64,000 nucleotides of DNA. It comes from Lucifuga dentata (lineage: Eukaryota; Chordata; Actinopteri; Ophidiiformes; Bythitidae). Location of the stretch: positions 186,001 to 250,000 of the forward strand of contig VXCM01000258.1 of assembly GCA_014773175.1 (NCBI GenBank). Direction: 5' to 3'. A program made the translations under genes and the position numbers. The notes under the pieces are model-generated. The model made no database searches and was not told where the DNA came from. It saw nothing but the letters and a program-made list of their open reading frames with translations. Below are positions 62,207-64,000 of this stretch, piece by piece. Within the stretch, counting starts at the first letter, position 1. The number at the start of each line of letters is the position of its first letter.

Positions 62207-62657
62207 TGGTGGGTGTATCACTTGAATATTTGATTTTGAAAGATTAGGAGATTTCCAAAATATCAGGAAAGCAGAAATACAGTTTTATCCTTTGGGAAAT
62301 GGTTGTCAGTAACAACGCATATAAAAATTGAATATATTAGGCTCAAACATGCAAAACAGCCAATATAGTCTTTTAAGTGATTGTAATCTGTTTTATGTGC
62401 TCTATTATGTCTTTGTATGAATTTGTCATGATTTAATTTATGAGTGACAGTGGCTCATAGCATAAAAGTACACAACCTAAGCCAATGGATAAATGTGACA
62501 CTGTAAAACAACAAGCATCAAAAATCCTAAGTTTATATAAATACTTACTACAAAGACTCTAAATTATTGTGGCTAAAATGCATCCCCAAAAATGACTAGC
62601 TCATATGGGAAATGCTGGAATGATAAATGAGTTTCGAGCAGATCACAGTAGAACGTT

Positions 62658-62680
62658 CGAGAGAGAGAGAGAGAGAGAGA
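62658..62680. repeat. (GA)n microsatellite
   Basis: About 11 GA units. Confidence 0.9.
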
Positions 62681-64000
62681 CGTGTGTGAAGTTGCTGTAA
62701 GCAGGAAAACGCTGAAACCGTTGCTGGAAAGCGATTGACACTGAGCCACATGATCCTGTGAGGGAGGCTGCAACCTGAACACACAATGAGTCAATTGTAT
62801 CAAACCTGCTTCTGCACAACCCACATATGGTGCTTTCAGTCACGAACTTCTAAAAGGCGACATGTAGACCAAAAGTAACATTTTGCATGGAGTTGATCAC
62901 CATTTGTATAAAATGTCCTTGTAGTGAAAACAGTTCATCAAGTAGCCACACTGACTCACTGTTAACATTTTCCGGCATCCACACATGTAAGCATTGACAG
63001 TTAAGCATCGACAGAAATTATCTTCAAGACAATGAGATTCTATGGGACAGATCTGCCAGGCTTGATGTAAAAGCATGGAGCTGCATGAGGGGGTTTCATT
63101 TCTCTCTAGCCTCCATTGTAACCATGCAGTACCATCTGTGTTTGGCTGTTTGTCTGCGTGTATTTACTTCTACAAAGCCAGACAGTTTCCCTTTTCATAT
63201 TTATGCAGAACTAAGCAACCACAGAGTTAAAGTGCACCTCTTAATTGTGCTACTCTTTTTGATCAGCGTGTGTGTTGACAGTATATTGTCCAGACAGGAA
63301 AGGGCTTGCATTAAGCAGGGCCTGAGCTTTGCAGCGGCAGGCCTGGTTGCAGCGTTGGTACCCTGTAGCACCACTATGGTGTGGGACAAACTGAGAGCAG
63401 GCAGGGAGAACAAACCGGATCCAGCCCATCCAGGAAAGAGCCAAACAGCCTCCGTGGACTTTAAACAATAGAGCTTCTGGCTTTGTGTCATGTTTGTGGG
63501 AACACAGAAAAAGATCGAGAGCGCATGTGGGATATCCAGAGTGTAGACAGTCAGCTTTTCAGATTTCATTCATTCCTGCTGTGTGAGAACATGCTTGGAG
63601 AAACACAGGTCATTAGTTGAACTAACAGTAAGATCTGGATGGGAATGGATCACAACCAAGTTGCAAACAGTTTTGACAGGCCAGTAATAAGATAGCGTGA
63701 CTCCCTGCGGTGTGAGCTTATCATTCTATGAAAAACCAAACAAGTGACTCAAACAAAATTAACTGTTTTTTTTTATAAATGGCTCCTATGATTTACTCAG
63801 TGACTCTCTCAGATACCTGCAGGCCAAGCTGTAATGTTAATCTGCTGTCAGTTGTTTGTGTTAATGATGCCACAGCCTCTGCAGGCCCAGGCCTTTAGAT
63901 TTGGTTCGTAGCAAGAGGAAGTTCTCAACATGGTGGTCACAGGCAGGTTTCCTAAGCACGCAGCACACTTAGCAGTTTGAATCCTTCCTCTCACAAGTAG

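Larger units (their letters stand above)
61651..62376. mobile_element. piggyBac-type MITE, second copy
   Basis: Same family as 23369-23968: it begins TTAAAGGACCATACCGACCA and ends near ATATAGTCTTTTAA, with TTAA on both sides (61651-61654 and 62373-62376). It contains two false duplications of 66 bases around the Ns at 61942 and 62140. Removing these 134 bases gives about 584 bases between the TTAAs, against 592 for the first copy. No coding capacity. Confidence 0.8.

Noticed and set aside
63085..63471. 128-codon plus-strand frame near the window end
   Set aside because: I checked whether it could be the next scrib exon; it contains no leucine-rich-repeat pattern and no supporting splice sites.

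Overview
This window is vertebrate nuclear DNA, almost certainly from a teleost fish. The genes are spliced with GT-AG introns, the background is AT-rich with many microsatellites and short TTAA-flanked transposons, and two gene types are fish-typical: a bulb-type (monocot-like) mannose lectin and tandem chemerin-like genes. There is no bacterial operon, CRISPR array or tRNA/rRNA gene that I can support. Short N runs, several flanked by exact 61-66 bp duplications, point to a short-read draft assembly.

Layout, all genes on the + strand. (1) 1-5.7 kb: a possible 3' end of an unknown gene, then two tandem four-exon genes for chemerin-like (RARRES2-like) secreted proteins of 162 residues each. 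(2) 7.0-7.7 kb: a compact TATA-driven gene for a 118-residue bulb-type lectin. (3) 11.6-38.0 kb: nrbp2, complete in 18 coding exons (505 aa), with a first intron of about 19.9 kb and a long 3' UTR. (4) 39.2-47.9 kb: puf60, complete in 11 coding exons (526 aa after removing an assembly duplication). (5) 49.7 kb to the window end: the first coding exon of scrib (53 aa) and more than 14 kb of its first intron.

The order and orientation nrbp2-puf60-scrib is that of human 8q24.3, so this is an ancient linkage block. The genes work separately: a pseudokinase scaffold, a splicing factor and a cell-polarity scaffold. The two chemerin-like genes and the lectin upstream form a small group of probable innate-immune or mucosal secreted proteins.

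The most informative non-genic signals are as follows. A TTAA-specific (piggyBac-type) short transposon is inserted inside another TTAA-flanked repeat, with two related empty sites in the same intron proving the target duplication. A second copy of the inner element lies 38 kb away in scrib. puf60 has a choice of GC or GT donor 42 nt apart, and a perfect-stem foldback in an intron. One chemerin-like gene has a GC-AG intron. No clearly new biological system was found; the accessory-looking DNA is mostly intronic repeat.
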